Shown: one piece after another, positions 23,542-32,220 of the stretch
Layout of the letters: every line of letters begins with the position of its first letter
How positions within the stretch are numbered: position 1 is the first letter of the stretch
Assembly: GCF_004331465.1 (NCBI RefSeq)
Contig: NZ_SJKB01000005.1
Span: 62,001 to 126,000 of the forward strand
Direction of reading: 5' to 3'
DNA length: 64,000 bases
Source of the DNA: Kribbella pittospori
GTDB taxonomy: Bacteria > Actinomycetota > Actinomycetes > Propionibacteriales > Kribbellaceae
The notes under the pieces: model-generated
Told to the model about the DNA's origin: nothing
The model's database searches: none
What the model saw: the letters and a program-made list of their open reading frames with translations, nothing else
Program-made: the position numbers and the translations under genes

Positions 23542-24582
23542 GTGTTGAGCTCACCGGTGAGTAAGGACTTGGTCGTCGTAGGCGCCGGCATTGTCGGCGC
23601 ATCGGTGGCCTATCACGCCGCCCAGGCGGGCGCTGCCGTGACGCTGGTCGACGGCGGGCGGCCGGGCGCCGGCGTGACGGCGAACTCGTTCGCCTGGGTC
23701 ACGCTCGCCGGGCCGAGCGGAACGTCCGGCGTGCAGGAAGGTCCGGCCGCCGGGCTGCGGGCCACCGCGACGGCGGAGTACCACCGACTCGGCACCGAGT
23801 TGCCAGGACTCCCGGTGACCTGGTCCGGATCGCTGACCTGGACCAGGGACGGCAGTGCACCGGACGCCGGGCCTGGGCAGGCGGTCGTCGACGCGGCCAC
23901 CGTGGCGACGCTCGAGCCCACCGTACGGCAGCCTCCGGAGTGGGCGCTCTGGGCGCCGAGCGACGGCGCCATTGACTCGGTGGGTGTGACCGAGCGGCTG
24001 GTCGCGGGCGCCCGCGCCCATGGAGCTCAGGTGCACCTGGACACGCCGGTTACCGCGGTCCGCCGGGATGCAGCCGGCCAGATTGACGGGGTTGAGACGG
24101 CTGCCGGATACCTCTCCGGTACGACGGTGGTGCTGGCGGCCGGAGTGGCCACGGCCGCTCTGGCCGCGCCGCTCGGCGTACGCGTTCCGGTCGACCCGTC
24201 GCCGGCGACGTTGTTCCGGTTCAGCGCACCGGCCGGTCTGGTCCGCGGCGTCGTGAACACCGAGGACTTCGACCTTCGGCAGGTCGCCGCGGACCGCCTG
24301 ATTGCCGCCGCGGACTCGCCCGAACAGACCCTGGCCGCCATCCGATCCACGTTCCATGGCGCCGAGAGCGTCGAGTTGCTCAGTACCCACGTCGGAATGC
24401 GCCCGATGCCGGCCGACGGCGAACCGATCGTCGGTCCGGTCGCCGAGGTCCCCGGCCTCTACCTGGCAGTGATGCACTCGGCGGTCACGTACGCCGCGGC
24501 CGTGGGCCGACTGGTCGCGCGGGAGCTGGTCGACGGAACCGTCGAGTCGGCCCTGTCAGGCTGCCGCCCGGATCGCTTCTAA
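23542..24582 (+). CDS. FAD-dependent amino acid oxidase/dehydrogenase (DAO family)
   Basis: A 346-residue protein with the ADP-binding fingerprint DLVVVGAGIVGASVAYHAAQAGAAVTLVD near the N-terminus (GxGxxG). Its GMRPMPADGEPIVGP C-terminal block is shared by glycine/D-amino-acid oxidases and related DAO enzymes. The substrate is not clear. The start is the GTG at 23542, next to the TAGGGT element; a GTG at 23557 is an alternative. It is convergent with the large membrane gene at 24592, with only 9 nt between. Confidence 0.85.
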   Translation: MLSSPVSKDLVVVGAGIVGASVAYHAAQAGAAVTLVDGGRPGAGVTANSFAWVTLAGPSGTSGVQEGPAAGLRATATAEYHRLGTELPGLPVTWSGSLTWTRDGSAPDAGPGQAVVDAATVATLEPTVRQPPEWALWAPSDGAIDSVGVTERLVAGARAHGAQVHLDTPVTAVRRDAAGQIDGVETAAGYLSGTTVVLAAGVATAALAAPLGVRVPVDPSPATLFRFSAPAGLVRGVVNTEDFDLRQVAADRLIAAADSPEQTLAAIRSTFHGAESVELLSTHVGMRPMPADGEPIVGPVAEVPGLYLAVMHSAVTYAAAVGRLVARELVDGTVESALSGCRPDRF

Positions 24583-24591
24583 GACAGCCTG

Positions 24592-27300
24592 CTAGTCGAT
24601 CGCACGCGCGGGCGGGCACCATGCGCTCGGCCGCAGTCCGCCGCGCTTCCCGCAGAAGCCGATCTGGCTGGGTGCCTTCCTCCCGTCGACATGCTGCACG
24701 GAGACCAGTTTGTCGACGGGGATGTGCTGGTCGACGAGTCCGCCGAAGTCGATCTGCCCACTCTCTCCGTCCAGTGCGGCCTTCCCATGGATGCTGCTGA
24801 GACCGTGCCAGACGGCCGCCGGGGTCAGCGGCAGGCCGGGCGCGGTGTCCTGCAGTCGCCCGACGGCCTTCAGGAACAGGTTGACCGCATCGAAGGCCAG
24901 CGAGGCATGTCCGTCCAGCGAGGAGTTCTTCACCTTCTCGCACTCGCGGGGGAACAGGTCCTTCATCGTGCTGTAGAGATCGCTCGCGCTCTCACAGGTC
25001 GCCGTACCAGGAGTGAAGTCGAGGAAGTCGAAGGGCACTCTCGGGTACGTCGCGCGCTGCTGCGGGTCAGCCGCGAACCGTGCCACGTCGTCTCCGCCCA
25101 GGAACGTCGGCGGAGTCGAACCACACACGTCGTTGGCGCCTTCCAGCACCTTGGCGAAGTCCTCCGACCGGCCGGCGAAGAAGACCAGCCCTCGATAGCC
25201 GCACGCGCCCTCCCCGACACTGCGCGCGCCGTCCCCGGACAGCCCGGCCGGCGCAGGTGACGGGACGAACGACAGGTCCTGGACCGTGAACCCCGCGGTC
25301 GCGAACGATCGATCCGCATCGTCGCGCAGGTTCTTGCTGTATTCGTCCGTCGGATCGGACGAGTAGACCACGCGGACAGTACGCCGTACCTTGCCCTGCG
25401 AGACGAGGTGGTTCGCGTACGCCGCTGCGATCGCCGCCTCCCGTCGATTCTGCGGACCGACCTGGTAATACAGCGGCGACTGCTGGTCGAGCACGTCCGC
25501 CGACAGGGTGGTCGCGACCATCGGCAGCCCGATCTTGGTCAGTTCGTGGATCGTGGTGATCGTCGCCTGACGACTCTGGTCGAGCCCGGTGACGCCGACG
25601 ATCGTCGGGTCGGCGCGCATCATGTCCTGCAGCAGTCCGACGACCGCAGGCCCGAACTGCATGTTGGATCCTGCGCTGGCCGGGAAGATCCGCAGTACCG
25701 GATCGGTCTCGCCCTGCTTGTCGAGTTGCCGCCGTTGCGCGCTAGCCACACCCTGAAGAGCCTCCCGCGCGTACTGCCGTCCGGAGCCGCCGAGCAGCGC
25801 CGAGATGTGGACCAGCGTCACGACCCGGCGCCGCGGCGACGCCTCGTGGAGGCGGTCGGCTTCGTCGTTCTGCCGGGCGATGGTCGCGAGCGTGTCCCGC
25901 ACGTCCTCGTCCGGTACGCCGAACGCGTAGCCGTTGGGGGCGATGCCGACACACTCGCCGGTCGCCTGCCGCCGGAGGGTGCCGGCATCGGGGTTCGAAC
26001 TGCTGAGGTCGCAGTGTTCGCGCTGCCAGTCCTTCAGGTCGTTGAGCGCGTAGACACATCCCGCGAGCACGACGACCGCAGCCATGACGCCGGCGGTGAC
26101 CGTGACGCGGCGGCGACCCCACTCCAGGGTCGCGGGCAGCTTGATCACCTGCGCCGGTTCGACTCGCTCCAGCAGTTCGTCGTAGCTCTCGTCGTCCGCT
26201 GTCAGCGGCGTGGGAACATCCAGTACGAGGTACCAGTCCTTGGCCTGGCGGCTGCGCTTGGCTGTCCCGAACTTGAAGGCCCAGGTCTTGTAGGTCTGCA
26301 GCGGGTCGAACCCAGCACGGGGCTGGGACCCGGGGGCACGTGGCGTGCCGGCGATCACCAGCAGCGGGTCGAAGAGCCCGGTTTCGTTGCGGACGTCGAT
26401 GAGCGATCGGATGAACGCGTTGCCACAGTTGTCGTCGTCGGCGCCCTTCAGGAACGCGATGCAGTACGCCGTACGCCGCCAGGCCCGCCGTCTCCAGAAA
26501 CGGCGCCGGTACGCGACCCGGAGGTCCTCCAGAAAGGCGTTGATCATGAGCTTGCCGATCTGGTCCGGGTTCTCCCGTTCCCGGCGCGGCTGCGCGAGAC
26601 GCAGGGCGAATCCGACGAACGTTCCCGGATCGCCCGGCGCCATGTAGGGCTGGCGCAGCAGCCAGCGGTACTCCGAGCCGAGCACTCGCCAGGCCCGGAA
26701 CCAGACGGCCGGTACGACGTACAGGGCCAGGATCCAGCCCCACCACGGCACTCGCTCGTGCAGCGCCACCTCACCGCCAGGACTGCGCAGCGCGGCCCAC
26801 AATCGTCCCCGGCGCAGCTCTCGCGCCCGCAACCTCTGCAGGAGCCGACGGTCGTGCGGGTCGTCCAGTCCCTGCTTGGTGTGGGTCGACTCCAGCAGCC
26901 AGTTGACCAGACCGAACCTGCGGAACCGGACGCGCGAGTCGCGGGCGTTGCTGGCCGACGAGAACTCCTCCGCCAGTTCGACCAGGATCCGTCGGTACAG
27001 CTCTGCCCGCAGCCAGCTCTCCTCTCCGTCATGACTCAGGTCCGGCCGGTCGTTGCCGACCTTGGCCCACGATCGGGACACATCGATGAACTCGTGGGGG
27101 ACACTGACCGGCGTGGCCTCGGACAAGGACTTCCGGACGCCGTCGGCCAGGTCCACGTCGTCGTCGCACACCAGGCGGACAACGGGAATCCCGTCCCGGC
27201 CTTTGATGTCCTCGGGCAGCTCGCCATGGGCGGGGCGGCTGACCAGTCGGGTCAGGAGTTGGTAGAACGCGTCGCCGTTCTCGAACACAGGTGTTGGCAT
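24592..27300 (-). CDS. Membrane-spanning protein with type-I periplasmic-binding-protein ectodomain
   Basis: A 902-residue protein. Residues 1-180 are cytosolic and unrecognised. A hydrophobic segment lies at about 185-203. Residues 220-395 include CIAFLKGADDDNCGNAFI and LFDPLLVIAGTP, a pattern I associate with divergent STAND/AAA-like NTPase regions, but no Walker A is present. A clear transmembrane helix (about 399-418) leads to an extracellular domain (421-902) resembling branched-chain amino-acid-type substrate-binding proteins (type I PBP: VVTLVHISALLGGSGR, VVGLLQDMMRADPTIVGVTG, SLAFDAVNLFLKAVGRL). No permease or ABC ATPase is adjacent. It looks like a one-protein sensor rather than a transporter component; this is inference. 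Confidence 0.65.
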   Translation of the reverse strand: MPTPVFENGDAFYQLLTRLVSRPAHGELPEDIKGRDGIPVVRLVCDDDVDLADGVRKSLSEATPVSVPHEFIDVSRSWAKVGNDRPDLSHDGEESWLRAELYRRILVELAEEFSSASNARDSRVRFRRFGLVNWLLESTHTKQGLDDPHDRRLLQRLRARELRRGRLWAALRSPGGEVALHERVPWWGWILALYVVPAVWFRAWRVLGSEYRWLLRQPYMAPGDPGTFVGFALRLAQPRRERENPDQIGKLMINAFLEDLRVAYRRRFWRRRAWRRTAYCIAFLKGADDDNCGNAFIRSLIDVRNETGLFDPLLVIAGTPRAPGSQPRAGFDPLQTYKTWAFKFGTAKRSRQAKDWYLVLDVPTPLTADDESYDELLERVEPAQVIKLPATLEWGRRRVTVTAGVMAAVVVLAGCVYALNDLKDWQREHCDLSSSNPDAGTLRRQATGECVGIAPNGYAFGVPDEDVRDTLATIARQNDEADRLHEASPRRRVVTLVHISALLGGSGRQYAREALQGVASAQRRQLDKQGETDPVLRIFPASAGSNMQFGPAVVGLLQDMMRADPTIVGVTGLDQSRQATITTIHELTKIGLPMVATTLSADVLDQQSPLYYQVGPQNRREAAIAAAYANHLVSQGKVRRTVRVVYSSDPTDEYSKNLRDDADRSFATAGFTVQDLSFVPSPAPAGLSGDGARSVGEGACGYRGLVFFAGRSEDFAKVLEGANDVCGSTPPTFLGGDDVARFAADPQQRATYPRVPFDFLDFTPGTATCESASDLYSTMKDLFPRECEKVKNSSLDGHASLAFDAVNLFLKAVGRLQDTAPGLPLTPAAVWHGLSSIHGKAALDGESGQIDFGGLVDQHIPVDKLVSVQHVDGRKAPSQIGFCGKRGGLRPSAWCPPARAID

Positions 27301-27426
27301 GCTCTCCCCAGTGAGGCCTCACGTCATCCCTGTCCGATGGGATGCGTCAGCTTACCGGCCGTGACCGGTTCACTACCTGCGGAAGTCCTGTTCCTGCCAA
27401 TCCGGGTTCCTGAGCTGACCTACGCC

Positions 27427-27741
27427 TCAACGGAGACGGTAGAACCACCCTCCGTAGTCACGATCCACAGTCTCCTTCGACTCGACAGTGGTTCCCCTTA
27501 CCAGCTCGGCGAGACCACACCCGTCGGCCGCGGCCCGCACTCGATCGTCAAGTGCGGGCTCCGCTGCGAGTGCGTCCCGCTCGGCGTCCGTCGCGGTGCC
27601 GAGCCAGACCGAGAAGTCGAACGGCGCGCTGAAAGCCACGACGTACTCCACGTGGTCGACGCCCTGGTCCCCGAACTCGTGCTGCAGCTCGTCCTTCAGT
27701 CGCTCGAGCGCAGGCCAGTCCGGTTGCGGACTACCAACCAC
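27427..27741 (-). CDS. Small protein coupled to MBL-fold hydrolase, function unknown
   Basis: About 104 residues, from GTG at 27741 (VVGSPQPDWPALERLKDELQHEFGDQGVDHVEYVVAFSAPFDFSVWLGT...). The start codon lies 8 nt upstream of the end of the metallo-beta-lactamase-fold gene, an 11-nt overlap, so translation is likely coupled. The sequence looks like a compact alpha/beta protein (alternating hydrophobic strands around VEYVVAFSAP and VDRDYGGWFYRLR). I do not recognise a family. The long upstream extension to 27855 in the same frame is an antisense-like shadow of the MBL gene and was not used. Confidence 0.55.
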   Translation of the reverse strand: MVGSPQPDWPALERLKDELQHEFGDQGVDHVEYVVAFSAPFDFSVWLGTATDAERDALAAEPALDDRVRAAADGCGLAELVRGTTVESKETVDRDYGGWFYRLR

Positions 27742-28390
27742 GCGCCCGCCACTCGGGGAGCGAAGGCCTCTCCGCGCCGAGGGTCGAGTCGTTGCCGTGA
27801 CCCGGGTAGAACCACGTCTCGTCGGGGAGCGTCCCGAAGAGCTTGGACTCGACATCGTCGATGAGGGACGTGAAGCGCTCCGCGTCGCCCTGCGTGTTGC
27901 CGACGCCGCCGGGGAACAGGCAGTCGCCGGTGAACAGGTGGGGCGGGCCGTCCGGGTCGTCGTACACGAGGGCGATGGAGCCCGGCGTGTGGCCGACCAG
28001 GTGGATCACGCGCAGGCTGCAGTTGCCGACGGAGATGTGGTCGCCCTCGTCGACGAGCTGGTCGGTGGGGACCTCGATGCCTTCGGCGTCGTACCGGCCG
28101 GCGACCGTGGTGGCGCTGGTTCGGGCGACGACCTCGGCGAGGGCCTGCCAGTGGTCCTGGTGGCGGTGGGTGGTGACGATGCGGGCCAGGCCGCCGTCGC
28201 CGATCAGCTTGAGCAGCGTGCCGGCCTCGTTGGCGGCGTCGATCAGCACCTGTTCGTCGGTCTGCCGGCAACGCAGCAGGTAGGCGTTGTTGTCCATCGG
28301 CCCGACCGCGACCTTGGTGATCATCAACTGGGCCAGCTCGTGCGTCTGCGCTGGTCCGCCGACCTTGACGTTTCCGTGGTACTCCGGCAT
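27731..28390 (-). CDS. Metallo-beta-lactamase-fold hydrolase
   Basis: A 219-residue protein with the diagnostic zinc motif HRHQDH (HxHxDH) in TTHRHQDHWQAL. Further ligands appear in HLVGHTPGSIAL, LFTGDCLFPGG and the C-terminal YPGHGNDSTLG. The glyoxalase II/hydroxyacylglutathione-hydrolase-like subgroup is the best match, so it could be a thiol-dependent hydrolase (for example of mycothiol conjugates) or another hydrolase. The start is the ATG at 28390, preceded on the minus strand by GGGAGAGGG; the longer frame to 28678 is rejected because it runs through the uvrA promoter region. Confidence 0.9.
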   Translation of the reverse strand: MPEYHGNVKVGGPAQTHELAQLMITKVAVGPMDNNAYLLRCRQTDEQVLIDAANEAGTLLKLIGDGGLARIVTTHRHQDHWQALAEVVARTSATTVAGRYDAEGIEVPTDQLVDEGDHISVGNCSLRVIHLVGHTPGSIALVYDDPDGPPHLFTGDCLFPGGVGNTQGDAERFTSLIDDVESKLFGTLPDETWFYPGHGNDSTLGAERPSLPEWRARGW

Positions 28391-28487
28391 GCGCCCTCTC
28401 CCTGGATGTCGGTGATACCGCCGATCCTCGCACCCCGGAGCCGTTCCGGTCATGTCCGGCCCGGGTTGCGCGAACCACCCGTCGCGA

Positions 28488-28503
28488 TCGAATATACTTT
28501 CGA
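28488..28503. promoter_or_regulatory. Candidate LexA (SOS) box upstream of uvrA
   Basis: TCGAATATACTTTCGA matches the actinobacterial LexA consensus TCGAAC-N4-GTTCGA at all outer positions, but the inner C and G are both T. It sits 137 nt before the uvrA start, in the divergent gap with the MBL gene. Confidence 0.4.
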
Positions 28504-28639
28504 AACGGCCGGGGGACGGCACCGGTGTCCCGGCCGGTCCGGTGCCTCCGCCACAGCGCCGGAAGTTTTTGTCGGTGGGCCTCGTTAGCATGACGGGGCA
28601 TGTCCCCGGTAACCCTCGAGAACGGCTGAGAGTGAGCTT

Positions 28640-31600
28640 GTGTCTGACCGTCTGATCGTGCGCGGAGCACGCGAGCACAACCTGAAGGACGTCTCGGTCG
28701 ACCTGCCTCGGGACTCCATGATCGTCTTCACCGGACTCTCGGGGTCCGGCAAGTCCAGCCTCGCCTTCGACACGATCTTCGCCGAGGGTCAGCGGCGGTA
28801 CGTCGAGTCACTGTCGGCGTACGCGCGGCAGTTCCTCGGCCAGATGGACAAGCCCGACGTCGACTTCATCGAGGGGCTGTCGCCGGCCGTCTCGATCGAC
28901 CAGAAGTCGACCTCACGCAACCCGCGATCCACCGTCGGCACGATCACCGAGGTGTACGACTACCTCCGGCTGCTGTTCGCCCGCGCCGGCCGCCCGCACT
29001 GCCCGGAGTGTGGCGAGCCGATCGCGCGGCAGACGCCGCAGCAGATCGTCGACCGAGTGCTGGAGCTGGAGGAGGGCACCCGGTTCCAGGTGCTCGCGCC
29101 GGTCGTCCGCGGCCGCAAGGGCGAGTACCTCGACCTGTTCCGCCAGCTGAGCGGTCAGGGGCTGTCTCGAGCCCGGGTCGACGGCGAGACGATCCAGCTC
29201 ACCGACCCGCCGAAGCTCGACAAGCAGAAGAAGCACGACATCGAGGTGGTCGTCGACCGGCTCGCCGTGAAGGCCTCGGCGAAGCAACGTCTGACCGACT
29301 CGGTCGAGACCGCGCTCGGCCTGGCCAGCGGTCTGCTCGTGCTGGACTTCGTGGACCTGCCGGAGGACGACCCGCATCGCGAGCGCCGCTTCTCCGAGAA
29401 GCTGGCCTGCCCGAACGATCACCCCCTGGCGATCGACGAGCTCGAGCCACGGTCGTTCTCGTTCAACTCGCCGTACGGCGCTTGCCCGGTGTGCACGGGT
29501 CTGGGCACGCGGATGGAGGTCGACCCGGAGCTGCTGGTCCCGGACCCGTCGAAGTCGCTCGACGAGGGTGCGATCCAGCCGTGGTCCGGCGCGAACGTCA
29601 CGCAGTACTTCGAGCGACTGCTCGCGGCGCTGGCCAAGGACCTGAAGATCAAGACCACCACGCCGTTCGGCGAGCTGCCGGCGAAGGCGAAGAAGTCGCT
29701 GCTGACCGGGCACGACAAGCAGGTCCACGTCTCCTACAAGAACCGGTACGGCCGCGAGCGGTCGTACTACACGACCTTCGAGGGCGTGATCCCGTACGTC
29801 GAACGCCGGCACGCCGAGGCGTCCAGCGACACCGGGCGGGAGCGCTTCGAGGAGTACATGCGCGAGGTGCCGTGCCTGGCCTGCAACGGCGCCCGGCTGA
29901 AGCCGATCTCGCTCGCCGTGACGATGGGCGGCAAGAACATCGCCGAGGTCAGCGCGATGTCGATCGACGAGGTGCACGCGTTCCTCGTGGACATGGAGCT
30001 GAGCCCGCGGGAGAAGCAGATCGCGGAGCGGGTGGTCAAGGAGATCGGTGAGCGGCTGCGGTTCCTGCTCGACGTCGGTCTGGACTACCTGGCGCTGAAC
30101 CGCCCGGCCGGTTCGCTGTCCGGCGGCGAGGCACAGCGGATCCGGCTCGCGACCCAGATCGGGTCCGGCCTGGTGGGCGTGCTCTACGTGCTGGACGAGC
30201 CGTCGATCGGTCTGCACCAGCGGGACAACCGGCGGCTCATCGACACCCTGGTCCGGCTGAAGGACCTGGGCAACACGCTGATCGTCGTCGAGCACGACGA
30301 GGACACCATCGACCACGCCGACTGGGTGGTCGACATCGGCCCCGGCGCCGGTGAGCACGGCGGCCAGGTCGTCGTCTCCGGCACGGTCGAGGACCTGCGC
30401 AACCACCCGGACTCGATCACCGGTGCGTATATCTCCGGCCGCCGGGAGATCCCGATGCCGGCGGTCCGCCGGCCGCTGACCGAGGGTCGCGAGCTCACGG
30501 TGTACGGCGCCCGGCAGAACAACCTCAAGGACATCGACGTGACGATCCCGCTCGGGGTGTTCGTCGCGGTCACCGGGGTGTCCGGCTCGGGCAAGTCGAC
30601 GCTGGTCAACGACATCCTCTACACGTCGCTGGCACGACACATCTACGGCGCCCGCGCGGTGCCGGGTAGGCACACGAAGATCTCCGGCATGGAGCTGGTC
30701 GACAAGGTCATCCACGTCGACCAGTCGCCGATCGGCCGGACGCCGCGGTCCAACCCGGCGACGTACACCGGTGTCTGGGACCACATCCGCAAGCTGTTCG
30801 CGGACACCCCGGAGGCGAAGGTCCGCGGGTACCAGCAGGGTCGCTTCTCGTTCAACGTCAAGGGCGGCCGATGCGAGGCGTGCTCGGGTGACGGCACGCT
30901 GAAGATCGAGATGAACTTCCTCCCGGACGTCTACGTGCCGTGCGAGGTGTGCCACGGCGCGCGGTACAACCGCGAGACGCTCGAGGTGCACTACAAGAGC
31001 AAGACGGTGGCCGACGTACTGGACATGCCGATCGAGGAGGCGTCGGAGTTCTTCGCCGCGATCCCGGCGATCTCGCGGCACCTGAAGACCTTGGTCGAGG
31101 TCGGACTCGGGTACGTCCGGCTCGGGCAGCCGGCGCCGACGCTGTCCGGTGGTGAGGCGCAGCGAGTGAAGCTGGCGTCCGAGCTGCAGCGGCGTTCCAC
31201 CGGCCGGACCGTGTACGTGCTGGACGAGCCGACGACGGGTCTACACTTCGAGGACATCCGCAAGCTGCTCGGCGTACTGGGGGGCTTGGTGGACAAGGGC
31301 AACTCGGTGCTGGTCATCGAGCACAACCTCGATGTGATCAAGACCGCCGACTGGATCATCGACCTCGGACCTGATGGCGGGCGTCGCGGCGGGACGTTGG
31401 TTGCCGAGGGTACGCCGGAGGAAGTCTCGGAGAACCCGGCGTCGTACACGGGGGAGTTCCTGCGGGAGATCCTGGCCGGTCGCGCGGCCAAGCCGAGTGC
31501 GAAGCAACAGGCTGCCGCGGTGAAGAAGGCGCCGGCCAAGAAGGCGGTGGCCGCGAAGAAGACGGCAGCCAAGAAGACCGCGGCGGCGAAGTCCAGCGCC

Positions 31601-31657
31601 GCGAAGAAGACGACGGCAGTGAAGAAGACCACGGCGAGGAAGCGCGTCGCGAGCTAG
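28640..31657 (+). CDS. uvrA: Excinuclease ABC subunit UvrA with H1-like C-terminal tail
   Basis: A 1005-residue damage-recognition ATPase of nucleotide excision repair. The first ABC unit has GLSGSGKSSLAFDT and CPECGEPI (zinc finger); the second has GVSGSGKSTLVND and CEACSGDGTLKIEMNFLPDVYVPCEVCHG (zinc finger). Two ABC signatures are present (SLSGGEAQRI, TLSGGEAQRV). The typical UvrA ends near residue 950. Here about 55 extra residues consist of Lys/Ala-rich PAKKA/AAKKT repeats, as in histone H1 or mycobacterial HU tails. It starts at GTG 28640; a possible SOS box lies upstream and a hairpin follows the stop. Confidence 0.97.
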   Translation: MSDRLIVRGAREHNLKDVSVDLPRDSMIVFTGLSGSGKSSLAFDTIFAEGQRRYVESLSAYARQFLGQMDKPDVDFIEGLSPAVSIDQKSTSRNPRSTVGTITEVYDYLRLLFARAGRPHCPECGEPIARQTPQQIVDRVLELEEGTRFQVLAPVVRGRKGEYLDLFRQLSGQGLSRARVDGETIQLTDPPKLDKQKKHDIEVVVDRLAVKASAKQRLTDSVETALGLASGLLVLDFVDLPEDDPHRERRFSEKLACPNDHPLAIDELEPRSFSFNSPYGACPVCTGLGTRMEVDPELLVPDPSKSLDEGAIQPWSGANVTQYFERLLAALAKDLKIKTTTPFGELPAKAKKSLLTGHDKQVHVSYKNRYGRERSYYTTFEGVIPYVERRHAEASSDTGRERFEEYMREVPCLACNGARLKPISLAVTMGGKNIAEVSAMSIDEVHAFLVDMELSPREKQIAERVVKEIGERLRFLLDVGLDYLALNRPAGSLSGGEAQRIRLATQIGSGLVGVLYVLDEPSIGLHQRDNRRLIDTLVRLKDLGNTLIVVEHDEDTIDHADWVVDIGPGAGEHGGQVVVSGTVEDLRNHPDSITGAYISGRREIPMPAVRRPLTEGRELTVYGARQNNLKDIDVTIPLGVFVAVTGVSGSGKSTLVNDILYTSLARHIYGARAVPGRHTKISGMELVDKVIHVDQSPIGRTPRSNPATYTGVWDHIRKLFADTPEAKVRGYQQGRFSFNVKGGRCEACSGDGTLKIEMNFLPDVYVPCEVCHGARYNRETLEVHYKSKTVADVLDMPIEEASEFFAAIPAISRHLKTLVEVGLGYVRLGQPAPTLSGGEAQRVKLASELQRRSTGRTVYVLDEPTTGLHFEDIRKLLGVLGGLVDKGNSVLVIEHNLDVIKTADWIIDLGPDGGRRGGTLVAEGTPEEVSENPASYTGEFLREILAGRAAKPSAKQQAAAVKKAPAKKAVAAKKTAAKKTAAAKSSAAKKTTAVKKTTARKRVAS
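31484..31654 (+). repeat. Lys/Ala-rich repeat tail encoded at 3' end of uvrA
   Basis: The last ~57 codons encode repeated K-A/T-A-A-K-K units (for example VKKAPAKKAVAAKKTAAKK), a low-complexity, strongly basic extension built mainly of gcc/gcg, aag and acc codons. It resembles histone H1-type tails and probably binds DNA non-specifically. Confidence 0.8.
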
Positions 31658-31672
31658 CCCTGCGGCCGGCTG

Positions 31673-31698
31673 ACCCCCAGTTCATCCGGGCTGGGGGT
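31673..31698 (+). terminator. Probable uvrA terminator hairpin
   Basis: ACCCCCAG (31673-31680) pairs with CTGGGGGT (31691-31698) around a 10-nt loop, 15 nt after the uvrA stop. It lacks a strong T-run, as is common in high-GC actinobacteria. Confidence 0.6.
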
Positions 31699-31825
31699 CT
31701 CGGCGTACCCGGAAACAAGTTGGCTAGGGCAACGAGTTCCGGGCCCTGGGCGATGACTCCGTTCGACCTGAGCCGAATGTGACGGGTGTGCTGACGAGGT
31801 CCGCCGGGTGACCCGGTCCGACCAC

Positions 31826-31831
31826 TAACCT
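31826..31831 (+). promoter_or_regulatory. Possible -10 (TAACCT) of the T7SS operon
   Basis: TAACCT fits TANNNT and lies 36 nt before the first T7SS gene, which has its own AAGGAG site. The remaining ~130 bases between the uvrA terminator and this element show no gene. Confidence 0.3.
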
Positions 31832-31867
31832 GACGGGGCGGCGCAACGACACTGCGAAGGAGAGACT

Positions 31868-32206
31868 GTGAGCGGACGCTGGGACATGGGCCAGGACACC
31901 CTGGGCCAACTGGCCAAGAAGACCACGACCGGAACGCAGGACCTGGGCGGCTTGGTGAAGCAACTGGTCGCCGCGGCGCAACCGCTGGAAGGCAAGATGA
32001 ACGGCTCCGGTAAGCAGGCGTTCATGGCCTTCAAGGCCAATGTCGACAGCATCGCGGGCGACCTGAACGCCGGCCTCGCGGCAATCAACCAGGGCCAGTC
32101 CGGGATGGACGCCGCCTTCCGCGGCGGTGACACCGAGATGGCCGACACCGCGAAGAAGAACCAGGGCGGCGCGGACTTCAACGCCGCCAAGTTCGGCAAG
32201 CGCTGA
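31868..32206 (+). CDS. WXG100-like (Esx-type) T7SS small protein, first of locus
   Basis: A 112-residue helical protein of WXG100 size. At the turn between the two predicted helices the WxG motif is replaced by M44-N-G46, followed by S-G-K-Q-A-F, which matches the usual WxG-x-A-xxx-F spacing. Gly/Ala-rich helices flank it. Such proteins are secreted as dimers by EccC-type T7SS. The GTG start has AAGGAGAG 6-8 nt upstream. The next small gene follows after 14 nt, suggesting a heterodimeric pair. This is the first gene of the T7SS/toxin locus. Confidence 0.7.
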   Translation: MSGRWDMGQDTLGQLAKKTTTGTQDLGGLVKQLVAAAQPLEGKMNGSGKQAFMAFKANVDSIAGDLNAGLAAINQGQSGMDAAFRGGDTEMADTAKKNQGGADFNAAKFGKR

Positions 32207-32220
32207 GAGAGGAACTGACG

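Noticed and set aside
27742..27855. N-terminal extension of the small gene at 27427
   Set aside because: It lies antiparallel-in-composition to the MBL gene's own coding frame and is Arg/Ser/Thr-rich; the GTG near the MBL stop is the better start.
28913..31081. A 722-residue minus-strand open frame inside uvrA
   Set aside because: Antisense shadow with no recognisable domain.
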